Assembly (NCBI RefSeq): GCF_000155675.2
Contig: NC_020911.1
Span: forward strand, 3,276,501-3,340,500
Reading direction: 5' to 3'
Origin: Octadecabacter antarcticus 307
GTDB lineage: Bacteria; Pseudomonadota; Alphaproteobacteria; Rhodobacterales; Rhodobacteraceae
DNA length: 64,000 nucleotides
The position numbers were made by a program, and so were the translations under genes. This document shows, one piece after another, positions 17,592 to 27,190 of the stretch (positions are counted from its first letter, which is position 1; each line of letters starts with the position of its first letter). The notes beneath the pieces are model-generated. The model was not told the DNA's origin, searched no databases, and was given only the letters and a program-made list of their open reading frames with translations.

Positions 17592-18983
17592 ATGAGCAAG
17601 ACCCGTACTGAAACCGACAGCTTTGGCCCGCTTGACGTCCAAAGCGACCGTTATTGGGGCGCACAAACGCAGCGATCCCTGATGAATTTCCCTATCGGTT
17701 GGGAAAAGCAGCCGGTTGCGATTGTGCGCGCATTGGGGGTCATAAAGAAGGCCTGCGCCATGGCAAACAAGGCGTCAGGCAAGCTTGACAGGACACTGGC
17801 AGACGCCATTATCGCAGCCGCTGGCGAAGTGATCGACGGCAAGCTCGACGAGCATTTCCCATTGGTAGTTTGGCAAACAGGATCCGGCACGCAATCTAAC
17901 ATGAACGCCAACGAGGTCATCTCAAACCGCGCAATCGAAATGCTGGGCGGCGAAATCGGGTCAAAAAACCCAGTCCACCCCAACGATCACTGCAACATGG
18001 GCCAGTCGTCCAACGACACATTTCCAACGGCCATGCACATCGCTGCCGCGATGACGACGCGCGACACCATGCTGCCCGGTTTGGAAAAGCTGGCAGATGA
18101 GCTGGAAGCCAAGGCTGCCAAATTCAAAGACATCATCAAGATCGGGCGCACCCACACGCAAGACGCGACACCGCTAACTCTGGGGCAGGAATTTTCCGGC
18201 TACGCCATGCAAATCCGCAACGGCATCGCACGTATCAAACTGGCCCTGCCCGGCATTTATGAACTCGCGCAGGGCGGCACCGCCGTCGGCACCGGCCTGA
18301 ACACCTCCAAAGGCTGGGACACCACCGTCGCCGCACACATGGCCGACATCGTTGGTCTGCCGTTCATCACCGCCCCCAATAAATTTGAGGCTTTGGCCGC
18401 CCACGATGCCATGGTGTTCATGTCGGGTGCGATCAAATCAGTGGCCATGGCTTGCTACAAAATAGCCAACGACATGCGTTTCTTGGGCTCTGGCCCGCGA
18501 TCAGGCTTGGGCGAATTGATCCTGCCGGAAAACGAACCCGGCAGTTCGATCATGCCCGGCAAAGTGAACCCGACGCAGGCCGAAGCCATGACGCAGGTCT
18601 GTGCGCACATCCTCGGCAATGACGCAGCAATTGGATTTGCCGGATCGCAGGGACACTTTGAACTTAATGTCTACAACCCAATGATGTCGTATAACCTGTT
18701 GCAATCCATGCAGCTTTTGGGTGATGCGGCGGACAGTTTCACCCTGCGGATGCTTGCGGGGACTGAGGCAAATGAGGCACGCATCGACAAGCTGATGAAG
18801 GAATCACTGATGTTGGTCACGGCATTGGCGCCCGAAATCGGTTACGACAACGCAACCAAAGTCGCCAAGACCGCCCATAAAAACGGAACGACATTGCGGG
18901 TTGAGGCGGTGGCGCTGGGATTTGTTGACGAAGAAACCTTTGATCGCGTCGTGCGACCCGAGGACATGATTGGCCCGAAATGA
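17592..18983 (+). CDS. fumC: Fumarate hydratase class II
   Basis: The 463-residue FumC has the fumarase/aspartase signature [13 protein letters not shown] with the catalytic serine, and the substrate-binding segments [10 protein letters not shown] and [10 protein letters not shown]. It converts fumarate to malate in the TCA cycle without an iron-sulfur cluster. The start follows GAGGAC and lies 95 bases after sspB. Two small genes typical of this family follow. Confidence 0.97.
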   Translation: MSKTRTETDSFGPLDVQSDRYWGAQTQRSLMNFPIGWEKQPVAIVRALGVIKKACAMANKASGKLDRTLADAIIAAAGEVIDGKLDEHFPLVVWQTGSGTQSNMNANEVISNRAIEMLGGEIGSKNPVHPNDHCNMGQSSNDTFPTAMHIAAAMTTRDTMLPGLEKLADELEAKAAKFKDIIKIGRTHTQDATPLTLGQEFSGYAMQIRNGIARIKLALPGIYELAQGGTAVGTGLNTSKGWDTTVAAHMADIVGLPFITAPNKFEALAAHDAMVFMSGAIKSVAMACYKIANDMRFLGSGPRSGLGELILPENEPGSSIMPGKVNPTQAEAMTQVCAHILGNDAAIGFAGSQGHFELNVYNPMMSYNLLQSMQLLGDAADSFTLRMLAGTEANEARIDKLMKESLMLVTALAPEIGYDNATKVAKTAHKNGTTLRVEAVALGFVDEETFDRVVRPEDMIGPK

Positions 18984-19005
18984 GTATCACACCGAAGGTG
19001 GATAA

Positions 19006-19185
19006 ATGACCGAAATCGTTAACCTCAACAAAACCAAAAAAGACCGCGAACGCACGGCCAAGAAAGCCGAAGCCGACCTGAATGCCAGCAAGTTCGGTCG
19101 CACCAAGGGCGAACGGCTTGCCGAAACCACCCGCCAAGGCCGGGCGAAACAGCAGCTGGATCAACTAAAATTTGAGGACGAATGA
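19006..19185 (+). CDS. DUF4169 small basic protein
   Basis: The 59-residue protein (MTEIVNLNKTKKDRERTAKK to LKFEDE) is Lys/Arg and Glu rich and predicted to be helical. It is the DUF4169 type found after fumC in alphaproteobacteria. Start ATG 19006 lies 22 bases after fumC, and its TGA overlaps the next ATG (ATGA). Function is unknown; linkage to a ribbon-helix-helix gene suggests a nucleic-acid role. Confidence 0.8.
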   Translation: MTEIVNLNKTKKDRERTAKKAEADLNASKFGRTKGERLAETTRQGRAKQQLDQLKFEDE

Positions 19186-19427
19186 CAACTGGCCCACAAC
19201 AGCGCCCTGCCAAACATTCCGTCACCCTGCGCGGGCATCGCACGTCCATCTCGTTGGAACCTGAATTCTGGCAGGAGTTTCGCAGCATCGCCACGCTGCG
19301 CAATCAAACGCTCAACGGTCTCGCGATTGAGATCGATGAGGCGCGCGGCGATGTTGGCCTCGCGTCGGCGATCAGGGTGTTCGTGCTGAATTCCTTAAAA
19401 AGCGAACGCATCACTCCCGTTCCGTGA
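19182..19427 (+). CDS. Ribbon-helix-helix domain protein
   Basis: The 81-residue protein has a short beta strand followed by two helices (HRTSISLEPEFWQEFRSIATL, then a second helix ending VLNSL), matching the ribbon-helix-helix fold (RHH_4 type). It is probably a DNA-binding protein. It overlaps the DUF4169 gene by four bases and the convergent P450 gene by 17 bases. Confidence 0.75.
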   Translation: MTTGPQQRPAKHSVTLRGHRTSISLEPEFWQEFRSIATLRNQTLNGLAIEIDEARGDVGLASAIRVFVLNSLKSERITPVP

Positions 19428-20754
19428 CCTTCAGCCAAATCCCGTCTTTCGCGCGCACCGTTAGATGCGCTACAGGCACAGGAACACGTTCGGTCAATTC
19501 AAAACTGAACCGACGTATCAGCATCGACAGAAGCAGTGGTCCCTCGACCATCGCAAACCCCGCGCCCGTGCAGACGCGCGGTCCGGCTGAAAACGGAATA
19601 TAGGCGTCACGCTGGCATATCTTACCATTTTCAGTACCCCACCGCGTCGGATCGAACCCGTCTGGATTGTCCCAGAGTCGTTCATGGCGGTGTAAATGCC
19701 ACGGCGATAGCACAACTTGTGCACCTATCGGGGCGGCGCGACCACGCATGTCCTCGGGGCATTTGGTCTCGCGCACCATCATCGGCACGGGGGGATACAA
19801 CCGAAGCCCTTCACGGAAAACATCGCGGCTGAGGCGCAGTTTTGACACGCTAGAAAAATCCGACGTGACTGCCGCCGCCTCGACCGCCAACCTGTCCTGC
19901 CAATCGGGATGCATCGCCAATAGATACAGCGTCCACGCCAATGCCGACGCGCTGGTTTCATGACCTGCGAGGAAGAAAATCGCGACTTGGTCGACCATTT
20001 CTTGCGTGCTGAACGTCTGGCCCGTGACCGGATCGGCAGTTGTCATGATCTTGGTCGCCAGATCATCCGGCGCCGTTCCCGCATCAATTTCAAACATCCG
20101 CCGTTCTGTCAGATCAGTAATCAGACGGCGAATATCGCGCGCTGTGTCTTTTGTTGCGCGACTGAAAAACCGCGGCATCCAGCGTGGACCAGGAATAAAA
20201 GCGCGCAAATTGAGAATGGGCTGCGTGCGCTGATGATCGCGGAATTTTTCAAACACAGCCGTCGCGGTTTCATTTTCAATCGGGATCGAAAACAGCGTGC
20301 GAAAGATCACGTCAGCAGCCACATGGGACGTTTCGGGTTCAATATCTTGCACGCCCGTGTGTGCCGCCATCCGCGCCACCGCAGCCTCCCCCGCCGCATA
20401 CATCGCACCATAAGTGTCGCGCAGACGGCCACCCTCGAATGCGGGATCAATGATGCGGCGCTGACGTTTCCACGTCTCGCCGTTCGTCAGAAAAACCGAA
20501 TTTCCCAACAACGGGCGTAGCCCTGCGCCAACGCGATCAGATTTCGGGAAATCGTCGGGGCGTTCTTTCAAGACCCGTTTCACCAATGCCGGATCGTTCG
20601 CCAGATAACTGCGAAAGAACGGCGTGCGAAACTCTGCCATCCACGCGCGATATAACTTTGCAGGTTGCGCCGACAGGATGTCTTGGCGAAACAATTTCAG
20701 ATAGCGCCAAAGCGAGACCTTTTCAGGACGTGAGGGGGGTTTTGGCGGGATCAT
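19411..20754 (-). CDS. Cytochrome P450
   Basis: The 447-residue P450 has the I-helix FFLAGHETSASALAW, the ExxR pair in FREGLRLYPPVP and the heme loop FSAGPRVCTGAGFAMVEG. It resembles the CYP4/CYP102-like bacterial group more than the 13.6-kb P450, so the two are not recent duplicates. It starts 32 bases inside the upstream hydrolase-like gene, so it is translationally coupled to it. The shared operon suggests lipid or xenobiotic metabolism, which is inference. Confidence 0.92.
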   Translation of the reverse strand: MIPPKPPSRPEKVSLWRYLKLFRQDILSAQPAKLYRAWMAEFRTPFFRSYLANDPALVKRVLKERPDDFPKSDRVGAGLRPLLGNSVFLTNGETWKRQRRIIDPAFEGGRLRDTYGAMYAAGEAAVARMAAHTGVQDIEPETSHVAADVIFRTLFSIPIENETATAVFEKFRDHQRTQPILNLRAFIPGPRWMPRFFSRATKDTARDIRRLITDLTERRMFEIDAGTAPDDLATKIMTTADPVTGQTFSTQEMVDQVAIFFLAGHETSASALAWTLYLLAMHPDWQDRLAVEAAAVTSDFSSVSKLRLSRDVFREGLRLYPPVPMMVRETKCPEDMRGRAAPIGAQVVLSPWHLHRHERLWDNPDGFDPTRWGTENGKICQRDAYIPFSAGPRVCTGAGFAMVEGPLLLSMLIRRFSFELTERVPVPVAHLTVRAKDGIWLKVTERE

Positions 20755-22054
20755 GATTCATACTGGTAAACTTGGACGCGGGGACGTCAATGCGCGATTT
20801 TGACGGCGCGCGGCCTTCAAAGCGGTCTGCCAACGTTTGTGGCCCCGCTGTGATGCTGAAATAGTCGTAATCCCCGACGCGATCGAACGCACAAAGGTAC
20901 TGAAAATGCAGGCGGAAAAACTTCCAGCGCAACTCCTTCCAGCGTTCAGGGCTAAGGGTTTGCGTGAAGGCTGCCGAAATCACCAGCGGCCATTTCTGAC
21001 CCTGTGGGGCGACGCCGGACACCGCTACCGGATCACACAACGCGAACGCACAGCCGTCCCCAGGGGCTGTGACGTCAATCCAAGCCAGTTCATTACGGGT
21101 GGACAGGTAGTGCAGATCGGCGCGCAACCGATCCGCTTTGGGCAAGAAACTGACCATCGGAACCACTTGTCCAAGGCTGAGAAAACCGAGCGCAGGGCCA
21201 TCTTTGGACACCCCGCCCTCGCGGATCAAATCCGCCAGGATCGACACAGCCAAATGCGCACCCGATGAATGGCCGACGACCAAAACTTCGTCCACGTCTT
21301 CGTCCAAAGCGCCCGCAATAGCGCCACGAAAATCGGCCATTCGGTCTTCTAGATCGGGCAAGTTCGCACCCTTCGATTGTGCAGAATAGGCGTAGTCATG
21401 CATCAAATAATACGCGAAAAACTTGCCATCTTTCTTTTTGAACCACTGCAAAACCATCACAGAAATCCATGCGCCCAAGGCCCATTGTCCGACTGAGCGG
21501 CCAATAAATAACGTCAAGAAATTCAAATCTGACGTGTCGCCGCTGCTGATCAAACTCATCAAGGCGCGTGCACCTGCCGTCAACGTACAGCCCAGTAAAC
21601 TGCCCACCAACAGACCAAGAAAAACTGCGATCAGCAATTGTAAAAGTAGCATCCCCACGGGGTATAACGCCGCAATCACCGGCCCCTTGCGCAACCACAT
21701 CAGACGGCGCAAGGTGCCGGACCCGATATAGATGAACGCCGTTCGCACCAGTTGTAGGTAGGTCGCCAGAATGGTCGACGCCATTGAATTGCGCACGATA
21801 TCGGACCAAACCAGCACGTCAACCTGCGCATCAACTGAATGCCCGTCAATACGCGATTCCACCCGCCAACCGTAATGTTCGCCCTTTTTAGGGGTGATCC
21901 CGATCTCGTAGCCGGAAATGAGAGATTGTGCAGTTGATTCAGTTCGGTATAGCTCACGGTAGCGGCGTGGATGTATCGGGTCATACCCTGGAATGTAGAA
22001 CACCTTGCGGTTTCTGACCGTCCGTTTCACGGGTGATTGTGGTACCTGTTCCAT
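20723..22054 (-). CDS. Membrane protein with alpha/beta-hydrolase-like region
   Basis: The 443-residue protein has three or four hydrophobic segments between about 130 and 225, then a cytoplasmic region with the nucleophile-elbow motif VVGHSSGAHLAV (GxSxG) near residue 275. It begins FYIPGYDPIHPRRYRELY. It is probably a membrane-anchored esterase-like enzyme, but a full catalytic triad is not clear. It is the first gene of an operon with the P450 at 19411. Confidence 0.6.
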   Translation of the reverse strand: MEQVPQSPVKRTVRNRKVFYIPGYDPIHPRRYRELYRTESTAQSLISGYEIGITPKKGEHYGWRVESRIDGHSVDAQVDVLVWSDIVRNSMASTILATYLQLVRTAFIYIGSGTLRRLMWLRKGPVIAALYPVGMLLLQLLIAVFLGLLVGSLLGCTLTAGARALMSLISSGDTSDLNFLTLFIGRSVGQWALGAWISVMVLQWFKKKDGKFFAYYLMHDYAYSAQSKGANLPDLEDRMADFRGAIAGALDEDVDEVLVVGHSSGAHLAVSILADLIREGGVSKDGPALGFLSLGQVVPMVSFLPKADRLRADLHYLSTRNELAWIDVTAPGDGCAFALCDPVAVSGVAPQGQKWPLVISAAFTQTLSPERWKELRWKFFRLHFQYLCAFDRVGDYDYFSITAGPQTLADRFEGRAPSKSRIDVPASKFTSMNHDPAKTPLTS

Positions 22055-22117
22055 CGCGCGCCTGTCCCTAATTTGCAGGCACTATAGACGTGAATTTCGG
22101 CAGAATTAAGTAATCCA

Positions 22118-22873
22118 CTAGCCAAAGATCGCAAGGAACGGCAGCGCCTCAAGCATCCAGAACGCGAACATCGACATAAATCCGGTGGCCATGGCCAGCC
22201 CGATGACGATCAGCAACACGCCAGACGTCTTTTCGATCACCCCCATGTTGCGTTTCATCCACGCCATTGGGCGTTTCATTTGCGGGAATAATGCCGCGAC
22301 CAATATGAACGGCACACCAAGTCCGACGGCATATACACCCAGAAGCAACATACCCTTGCTGACGTCCGCTTGGCTCCCCGCAAGGCTCAGAATCGCACTG
22401 AGGATTGGACCAAGGCAAGGCGTCCAACCGAACGCAAATGCCAGACCAAGAAAATATGCGCCAAATGCCGATCCACCCTGATCGCCCGCTTCCATGCGCA
22501 TTTCACGATCAAGAAATTTCAGCCGAAACAGACCGAGGAAATGCAGGCCAAAAATAATGACCACAACGCCTGCTCCAACTTCAAGGTAGGGGCGGTATGA
22601 TGCGAACGCGCGACCGATCGCCGACGCCCCGGCGCCGAGGACCAAAAACACCGTCGACAGGCCCAGAACAAAGAACAGCGACGCCACAACAGCGCGCAGA
22701 CGCGCGGCGCTGTTGTCTTCCATATCGGTGACGCTGACGCCGCCCATATAGGCCAGATACGGCGGCACGATTGGCAGAACACAGGGGCTCAGGAACGACA
22801 GGATGCCCGCCGAGAATGCAATTAAAAGTGCGGGAAGCAATGAGGCTACGAGGAAGGTTTCGGTTTCGAACAT
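22118..22873 (-). CDS. ccdA: CcdA-type thiol-disulfide membrane protein
   Basis: The 251-residue protein has six membrane segments and the two redox cysteines of the CcdA/DsbD family (FLSPCVLPIVPPYLAYMGG and GWTPCLGPILSAIL). CcdA passes electrons from cytoplasmic thioredoxin to periplasmic partners, for example in cytochrome c maturation. It is divergent from the tusA-like gene across a region with twin palindromes. Confidence 0.92.
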   Translation of the reverse strand: MFETETFLVASLLPALLIAFSAGILSFLSPCVLPIVPPYLAYMGGVSVTDMEDNSAARLRAVVASLFFVLGLSTVFLVLGAGASAIGRAFASYRPYLEVGAGVVVIIFGLHFLGLFRLKFLDREMRMEAGDQGGSAFGAYFLGLAFAFGWTPCLGPILSAILSLAGSQADVSKGMLLLGVYAVGLGVPFILVAALFPQMKRPMAWMKRNMGVIEKTSGVLLIVIGLAMATGFMSMFAFWMLEALPFLAIFG

Positions 22874-22903
22874 AGAACTGTCTTAACTGGCCCGTCTCGC
22901 CGC

Positions 22904-22968
22904 GTCACGTGACAGACGGTCACATCACCGTTGAAACGTGTTTCAATTCTTTCGAAAGGTGTTTCGAA
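22904..22968. promoter_or_regulatory. Twin palindromic operators between ccdA and tusA-like gene
   Basis: Two perfect palindromes lie here: TTGAAACGTGTTTCAA at 22931-22946 and TTCGAAAGGTGTTTCGAA at 22951-22968. Their centres are 21 bases apart, two turns of the helix, so a dimeric repressor could bind both on one face. A third palindrome, GTCACGTGAC, lies at 22904-22913. The region separates divergent genes for thiol redox and sulfur transfer. The regulator is unknown. Confidence 0.65.
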
Positions 22969-23007
22969 CTAGTGGACATTTGTGGCGACGCGGGGCACGC
23001 CTTGAAC

Positions 23008-23238
23008 ATGGATAATATTGTAGACACGCGCGGATTGAAGTGCCCTTTGCCGGTTTTGAAAGCCGCCAAAGTGCTGCGTGACGTCCCGTCGGGTACTATT
23101 GTGACTGTTTGGGCAGATGATCCGATCGCAGTGATCGACATTCCGCACTTTTGTGTTGAGGCAGGACATCAATTACTGTTGCAGTCCGACGCTGGCAGCC
23201 ACCAAATTTACATGATCAAGCAGACGGCCTCAATATAA
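23008..23238 (+). CDS. TusA/SirA family sulfur carrier
   Basis: The 76-residue protein has the CPxP motif of TusA (TRGLKCPLPVLKAAKVL) with the sulfur-carrying cysteine, and the usual two-layer sandwich length. It probably carries sulfane sulfur for tRNA thiolation or sulfur metabolism. The ATG at 23008 fits the family; an upstream GTG at 22909 would add 33 unrelated residues and read through the operators. Confidence 0.85.
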   Translation: MDNIVDTRGLKCPLPVLKAAKVLRDVPSGTIVTVWADDPIAVIDIPHFCVEAGHQLLLQSDAGSHQIYMIKQTASI

Positions 23239-23239
23239 A

Positions 23240-23272
23240 AAACGCCGCCTCAAAAAAATTGAGGCGGCGTTT
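23240..23272. terminator. Bidirectional terminator between tusA-like gene and rne
   Basis: A perfect 14-bp stem, AAACGCCGCCTCAA (23240-23253) with TTGAGGCGGCGTTT (23259-23272), has a loop of five A. A-rich and T-rich flanks make it usable from both sides; it ends tusA (+) and rne (-). Confidence 0.88.
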
Positions 23273-23310
23273 AATTTCAGTGCCTTAGCGGGCGCTGTTC
23301 AGGAAGAACT

Positions 23311-26112
23311 TTAGCGGCCCAAAGACCACCATCCGCGCTTCTTGGGTGCGTCATCAGCGACTGGCGCTTCTGTCACAGGAGCCACTTCTGGTGTTGGCGC
23401 CGCCTCAGGCTCAACTTTTGGCTTGGATGTGGTTCTACGCACTCGCTTGGGCTTATCAACCGCCACCGTTTCCAGAGTTTCAGTAGGAGCCTCAACCACG
23501 GTTTCCGCCGGAGTTTCAGCAACTGCGACCTCTACTTCGGCCTTAGCAGCAGGTTTTTTACGATTGCGCGGCGCACGTTTCGGCTTTTCAGCAGGTGCAT
23601 CAGATGGCGCAGCTTCTGCAACGGGTGCAGTCTCCTGCACCGCTGCTGCGTCCCCGCTTACCACATCATCGGCTTTCTTGCGGCGGGCGCGGGTCCGCTT
23701 GGGCTTTGGTGCATCGTCAGTCACAGCCTCATCAGTGACAGCCCCAACCACGGCCGCATCAACGCTTTCAGTCACTTCAGCACTTTGCACAAGCGCCTCC
23801 GCTTTCTTGCGACGGCTGCGTGTGCGCTTGGGCTTGGGGGCATCCTCAGCTGCAACGGCATCAGCGGCTGGCGTGTCGCCCTGTTCAGTCGATGCGACAG
23901 CAGTCTGCGTGTCCGATGGCACGGCAGCCGCCGCCTCGCCATTGTTCTGTGCGGTGGTGTCACCATTGGCATCGACGTTGTCACCACCACCGCGACGGCG
24001 GCGACGGCGACGACGGCGCTTTTTGGTGGGTGCTTCGCCTTCTTGCTGTTCAGGCGCGGTGCTGGCACCCTCATTTTTAGTCTCAACCGTAGCGGCCACT
24101 TCGATCTCCACCTCTTCCATCGGGGCATCGTCCACTTCGGCCATCACAGCAGTGTCAGACGAAATCACAGACACAATTTCAACCTCAGCTACGACGCGGC
24201 TGGCGGTCTTGAATTTCTCAAGAACAAAATCTGGCGACACGAGGTGCGGATCACATTCTATGCGCACAGACAGGCCGTATCGGGTTTCGATCTGTGCGAT
24301 GTGTTCCCGCTTTTGGTTCATCAAGAAGTTGGCAATAACGATCGGCGCTTTGATCAAGACTTCTTTAGAACGGCCGCGCACGCCTTCTTCTTCCAACTGG
24401 CGCAGGATGCCCAAAGCGACGTTATCGTCAGAACGCAAAAGGCCCGTGCCGTGACAATGGGAACACGGCTGGGTCGTCGATTCCAACATGCCCGGACGCA
24501 GACGCTGACGCGACATTTCCATCAGGCCGAAACCAGAAATTCGACCCACTTGGATGCGTGCGCGGTCGGTCTTCAGCTTGTCCTTCATCAGCTTTTCAAC
24601 GGACGCGTTGTTCTTACGCTCGTCCATATCGATAAAGTCGATGACAATCAGACCCGCAAGATCACGCAAACGAAGCTGACGCGCCACTTCTGCCGCGGCC
24701 TCAAGGTTGGTCTTGGTAGCCGTTTGTTCGATTGACCCTTCTTTGGTAGCGCGACCAGAGTTCACGTCGACCGCAACCAGCGCTTCTGTCGTGTCGATCA
24801 CGATGTAGCCGCCGGACGGCAGTTGCACCGTCGGATTGAACATGCCGGACAGATAACTTTCGATCTGGTGACGCGCAAACAGCGGCATCTGTTCTTTGTA
24901 GTTTGTCACGTTCTTGGCGTGGGACGGCATGATCATTTTCATGAAGTCCTTGGCAGTGCGGTAGCCGCCCTCGCCCTCAACGATCACTTCGTCGATGTCT
25001 TTGGAATACAAATCGCGGATCGAGCGTTTGATCAGGTTGCCTTCTTCGTAGATCTGCGCCGGAGCGGATGAGCGCAGCGTCAATTCGCGGATTTGTTCCC
25101 ACAGGCGTTGCAGATATTCGTAATCGCGCTTGATCTCAGTCTTGGTGCGTTGGCTGCCTGCGGTGCGAATGATCAGGCCGGCGCCTTCGGGCACGGACAT
25201 ATCATTGGCAATCGCTTTTAGCTTCTTGCGATCCGCAGCAACGGTGATCTTGCGCGAAATGCCGCCGCCACGTGCGGTGTTCGGCATCAGCACACAGTAG
25301 CGACCCGCCAGCGACAGATAAGTCGTCAGGGCCGCACCCTTGTTGCCGCGTTCTTCTTTGACCACTTGGATCAGCAGAATTTGGCGGACTTTGATAACTT
25401 CTTGAATTTTATAACGCTTCGGGCGTGGCTTGCGAACAGGACGCACATCTTCGTAGTCGTCTTCGTCCGCGATACTTTCGATGCTGTCGTCTTTGGCAGA
25501 CGCATCGCTGCCACCGTCGCCATCCGTATCATCGCCATCCCTGTCATCGTTATCCGCCACGTCATCACTGTCGCCCGCACTTTGTTCAGGTGTGTCAACA
25601 GGTGTGTCAGCCACAATTTCCATCGGCGACGATCCTTCGTCCGACAGATCAATCGTTTCCATGCCTGCGATATCGCCGGACGTTTCGTCCTCGGTCGTCG
25701 CAACTGGATCAGCGGTTGCAACGGCGTCCTGCCCGTCAACCTCTGCAGCGCGTGGTTTACGGCGACGACGTGTGCGTTTGGGCTTCTCAGCCTCGGCCTC
25801 GGCCTCGGCTTTCTGGCTTTCAGCGTAGGCTTTTTCCTCCGCAATCAGCGCAAGACGATCGGCCACCGGAATCTGGTAGTAATCGGGGTGGATTTCGTTG
25901 AACGCCAAGAAACCATGGCGATTGCCGCCATAGTCAATGAACGCCGCCTGCAGCGACGGTTCTACCCGTGTTACTTTTGCGAGGTATATGTTGCCAGCAA
26001 GCTGGCGGCGGGATTGGGTTTCAAAGTCGAATTCCTCAACCTTGTTTCCGTCAACCACCACAACGCGGGTTTCTTCCGCGTGGGTGGCATCGATAAGCAT
26101 TTTCTTAGCCAT
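23311..26112 (-). CDS. rne: Ribonuclease E
   Basis: The 933-residue RNase E starts decay of mRNA and matures stable RNA. The catalytic half (about 1-560) has an S1 domain split by an acidic and Arg-rich insert of about 140 residues (about 90-235), as in alphaproteobacteria. The DNase-like active site has Asp in ALVAVDVNSG and IVIDFIDM, and the zinc link is QPCSHCHGTG. The C-terminal tail (about 620-933) is disordered and holds four basic modules of the type APKPKRTRSRRKK. It ends KKRGWWSLGR. The start ATG has AGGA upstream; five upstream codons are unlikely to be used. Confidence 0.97.
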   Translation of the reverse strand: MAKKMLIDATHAEETRVVVVDGNKVEEFDFETQSRRQLAGNIYLAKVTRVEPSLQAAFIDYGGNRHGFLAFNEIHPDYYQIPVADRLALIAEEKAYAESQKAEAEAEAEKPKRTRRRRKPRAAEVDGQDAVATADPVATTEDETSGDIAGMETIDLSDEGSSPMEIVADTPVDTPEQSAGDSDDVADNDDRDGDDTDGDGGSDASAKDDSIESIADEDDYEDVRPVRKPRPKRYKIQEVIKVRQILLIQVVKEERGNKGAALTTYLSLAGRYCVLMPNTARGGGISRKITVAADRKKLKAIANDMSVPEGAGLIIRTAGSQRTKTEIKRDYEYLQRLWEQIRELTLRSSAPAQIYEEGNLIKRSIRDLYSKDIDEVIVEGEGGYRTAKDFMKMIMPSHAKNVTNYKEQMPLFARHQIESYLSGMFNPTVQLPSGGYIVIDTTEALVAVDVNSGRATKEGSIEQTATKTNLEAAAEVARQLRLRDLAGLIVIDFIDMDERKNNASVEKLMKDKLKTDRARIQVGRISGFGLMEMSRQRLRPGMLESTTQPCSHCHGTGLLRSDDNVALGILRQLEEEGVRGRSKEVLIKAPIVIANFLMNQKREHIAQIETRYGLSVRIECDPHLVSPDFVLEKFKTASRVVAEVEIVSVISSDTAVMAEVDDAPMEEVEIEVAATVETKNEGASTAPEQQEGEAPTKKRRRRRRRRRGGGDNVDANGDTTAQNNGEAAAAVPSDTQTAVASTEQGDTPAADAVAAEDAPKPKRTRSRRKKAEALVQSAEVTESVDAAVVGAVTDEAVTDDAPKPKRTRARRKKADDVVSGDAAAVQETAPVAEAAPSDAPAEKPKRAPRNRKKPAAKAEVEVAVAETPAETVVEAPTETLETVAVDKPKRVRRTTSKPKVEPEAAPTPEVAPVTEAPVADDAPKKRGWWSLGR

Positions 26113-26585
26113 TGTGTCCTGTTCCACGCAAAGCCTGGCGACACTCCCAGTGATATTTCTGGGGGGGCCGCATCATCTAATGCGTGTTCATTAAAGGCGA
26201 GGCGCGCAACAGCGGATGCGCGAACCAATTGGCTCGTCGCTCTCTCGCTAGTTAATGTCGCGCGTTCCATCGCGTTGGTCTCCGACCACCAAAATGGGTG
26301 GCCCGTTCAAGGCCCCTGCGATTAAGGGTTTTCCGTCACCGCCGAGGGCTATTCATCTGATTCCGCCCAAAATTAGTCAAAGGGAACCACATTCTTTCGG
26401 TCTGCTGTTGGGTATGACGGGATCGTATGATCGGGTCGCTGCAACCAAAAACAGAAAAACTCACCGGGATTTTGCGCAAAGCGTCATGGCAACCGCCCGT
26501 GATTTATACATAGGGGACGATGGGGGCACTTTACAACGCCAAAGTGTAACGGTGCGGTGTGTCATGACATTTAGCGGCGCGGCAA
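26113..26585. other. Intergenic region, probable rne leader
   Basis: No convincing gene lies in these 473 bases. The part next to rne should hold its 5' leader; a hairpin CCCAG/CTGGG lies at 26146-26163. Other bacteria autoregulate rne through a structured leader, but I cannot show this here. The open frame on the plus strand shows no ribosome site or family features. Confidence 0.5.
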
Positions 26586-27175
26586 TCAGTTTACGGTTGA
26601 AATCATCGGGCGATGGTCCGAGACCACGGGGTCGGCGGGTACGTCAAAGGATCTCACGTCGACCGACGCAGTGACCATCATGTAATTGGCGTGCCGGATG
26701 TCTTTGGGATAAATCGCCGTGCGCGTGTCTTGCCGCCCAACGAGATCGCGAAGGCTCCAGTCCGCAAAGATTGCCAGTGCCTCACTATCGGGTAAAACAT
26801 TGAAATCACCTGCTAAGATGATGTTGTGTTGTGGTAATGCGATAGCTGACAACAAAGTCATGGCGCGCTTGGCCTGATCTGCACGCGCGGGGGTGTCGCC
26901 TTTGCCGCCCGCGTCGCGTAGCCCGTGAAAATGCGCCACTGTCAGCGGCCGTGCCCGCCCATGTGATCCGGCAGCTTCGCACTCATATCACCAAGTAAGT
27001 CGGACCGCTGGTTCAGGCTGCGGTGGGGGTCGCGATAGGCTAGCCAAGGGGGACTCGGCTCACTTGGGCGAATGACCTCTTTCTGACACATGACATCGGC
27101 GCCACAGCTGCCCGCCCAGCTGCCAAGGGCAGGCCAGACCTGCCCAAACCATGCATTCAGGCTGATAATTTTCAT
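26586..27175 (-). pseudogene. Endonuclease/exonuclease/phosphatase family protein, broken
   Basis: The first part (27175-26942) starts MKIISLNAWFGQVWPALGSW, the normal N-terminus of this family. The second part (26939-26586), in another frame, holds LTVAHFHGLRD, AGDFNVLPDS and the terminal VSDHRP. The junction at about 26940 joins a point near residue 72 to one near residue 130 of a normal protein, so roughly 55 residues are lost with a frameshift. The first part also reads CQKEVIRP where LQEV is usual. It is probably nonfunctional. Confidence 0.75.
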
Positions 27176-27190
27176 CGCGTGCAGCCCTGC

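Noticed and set aside
26255..26674. 139-codon open frame on the plus strand upstream of rne
   Set aside because: No ribosome site, odd composition and no family features; it overlaps the pseudogene on the other strand.
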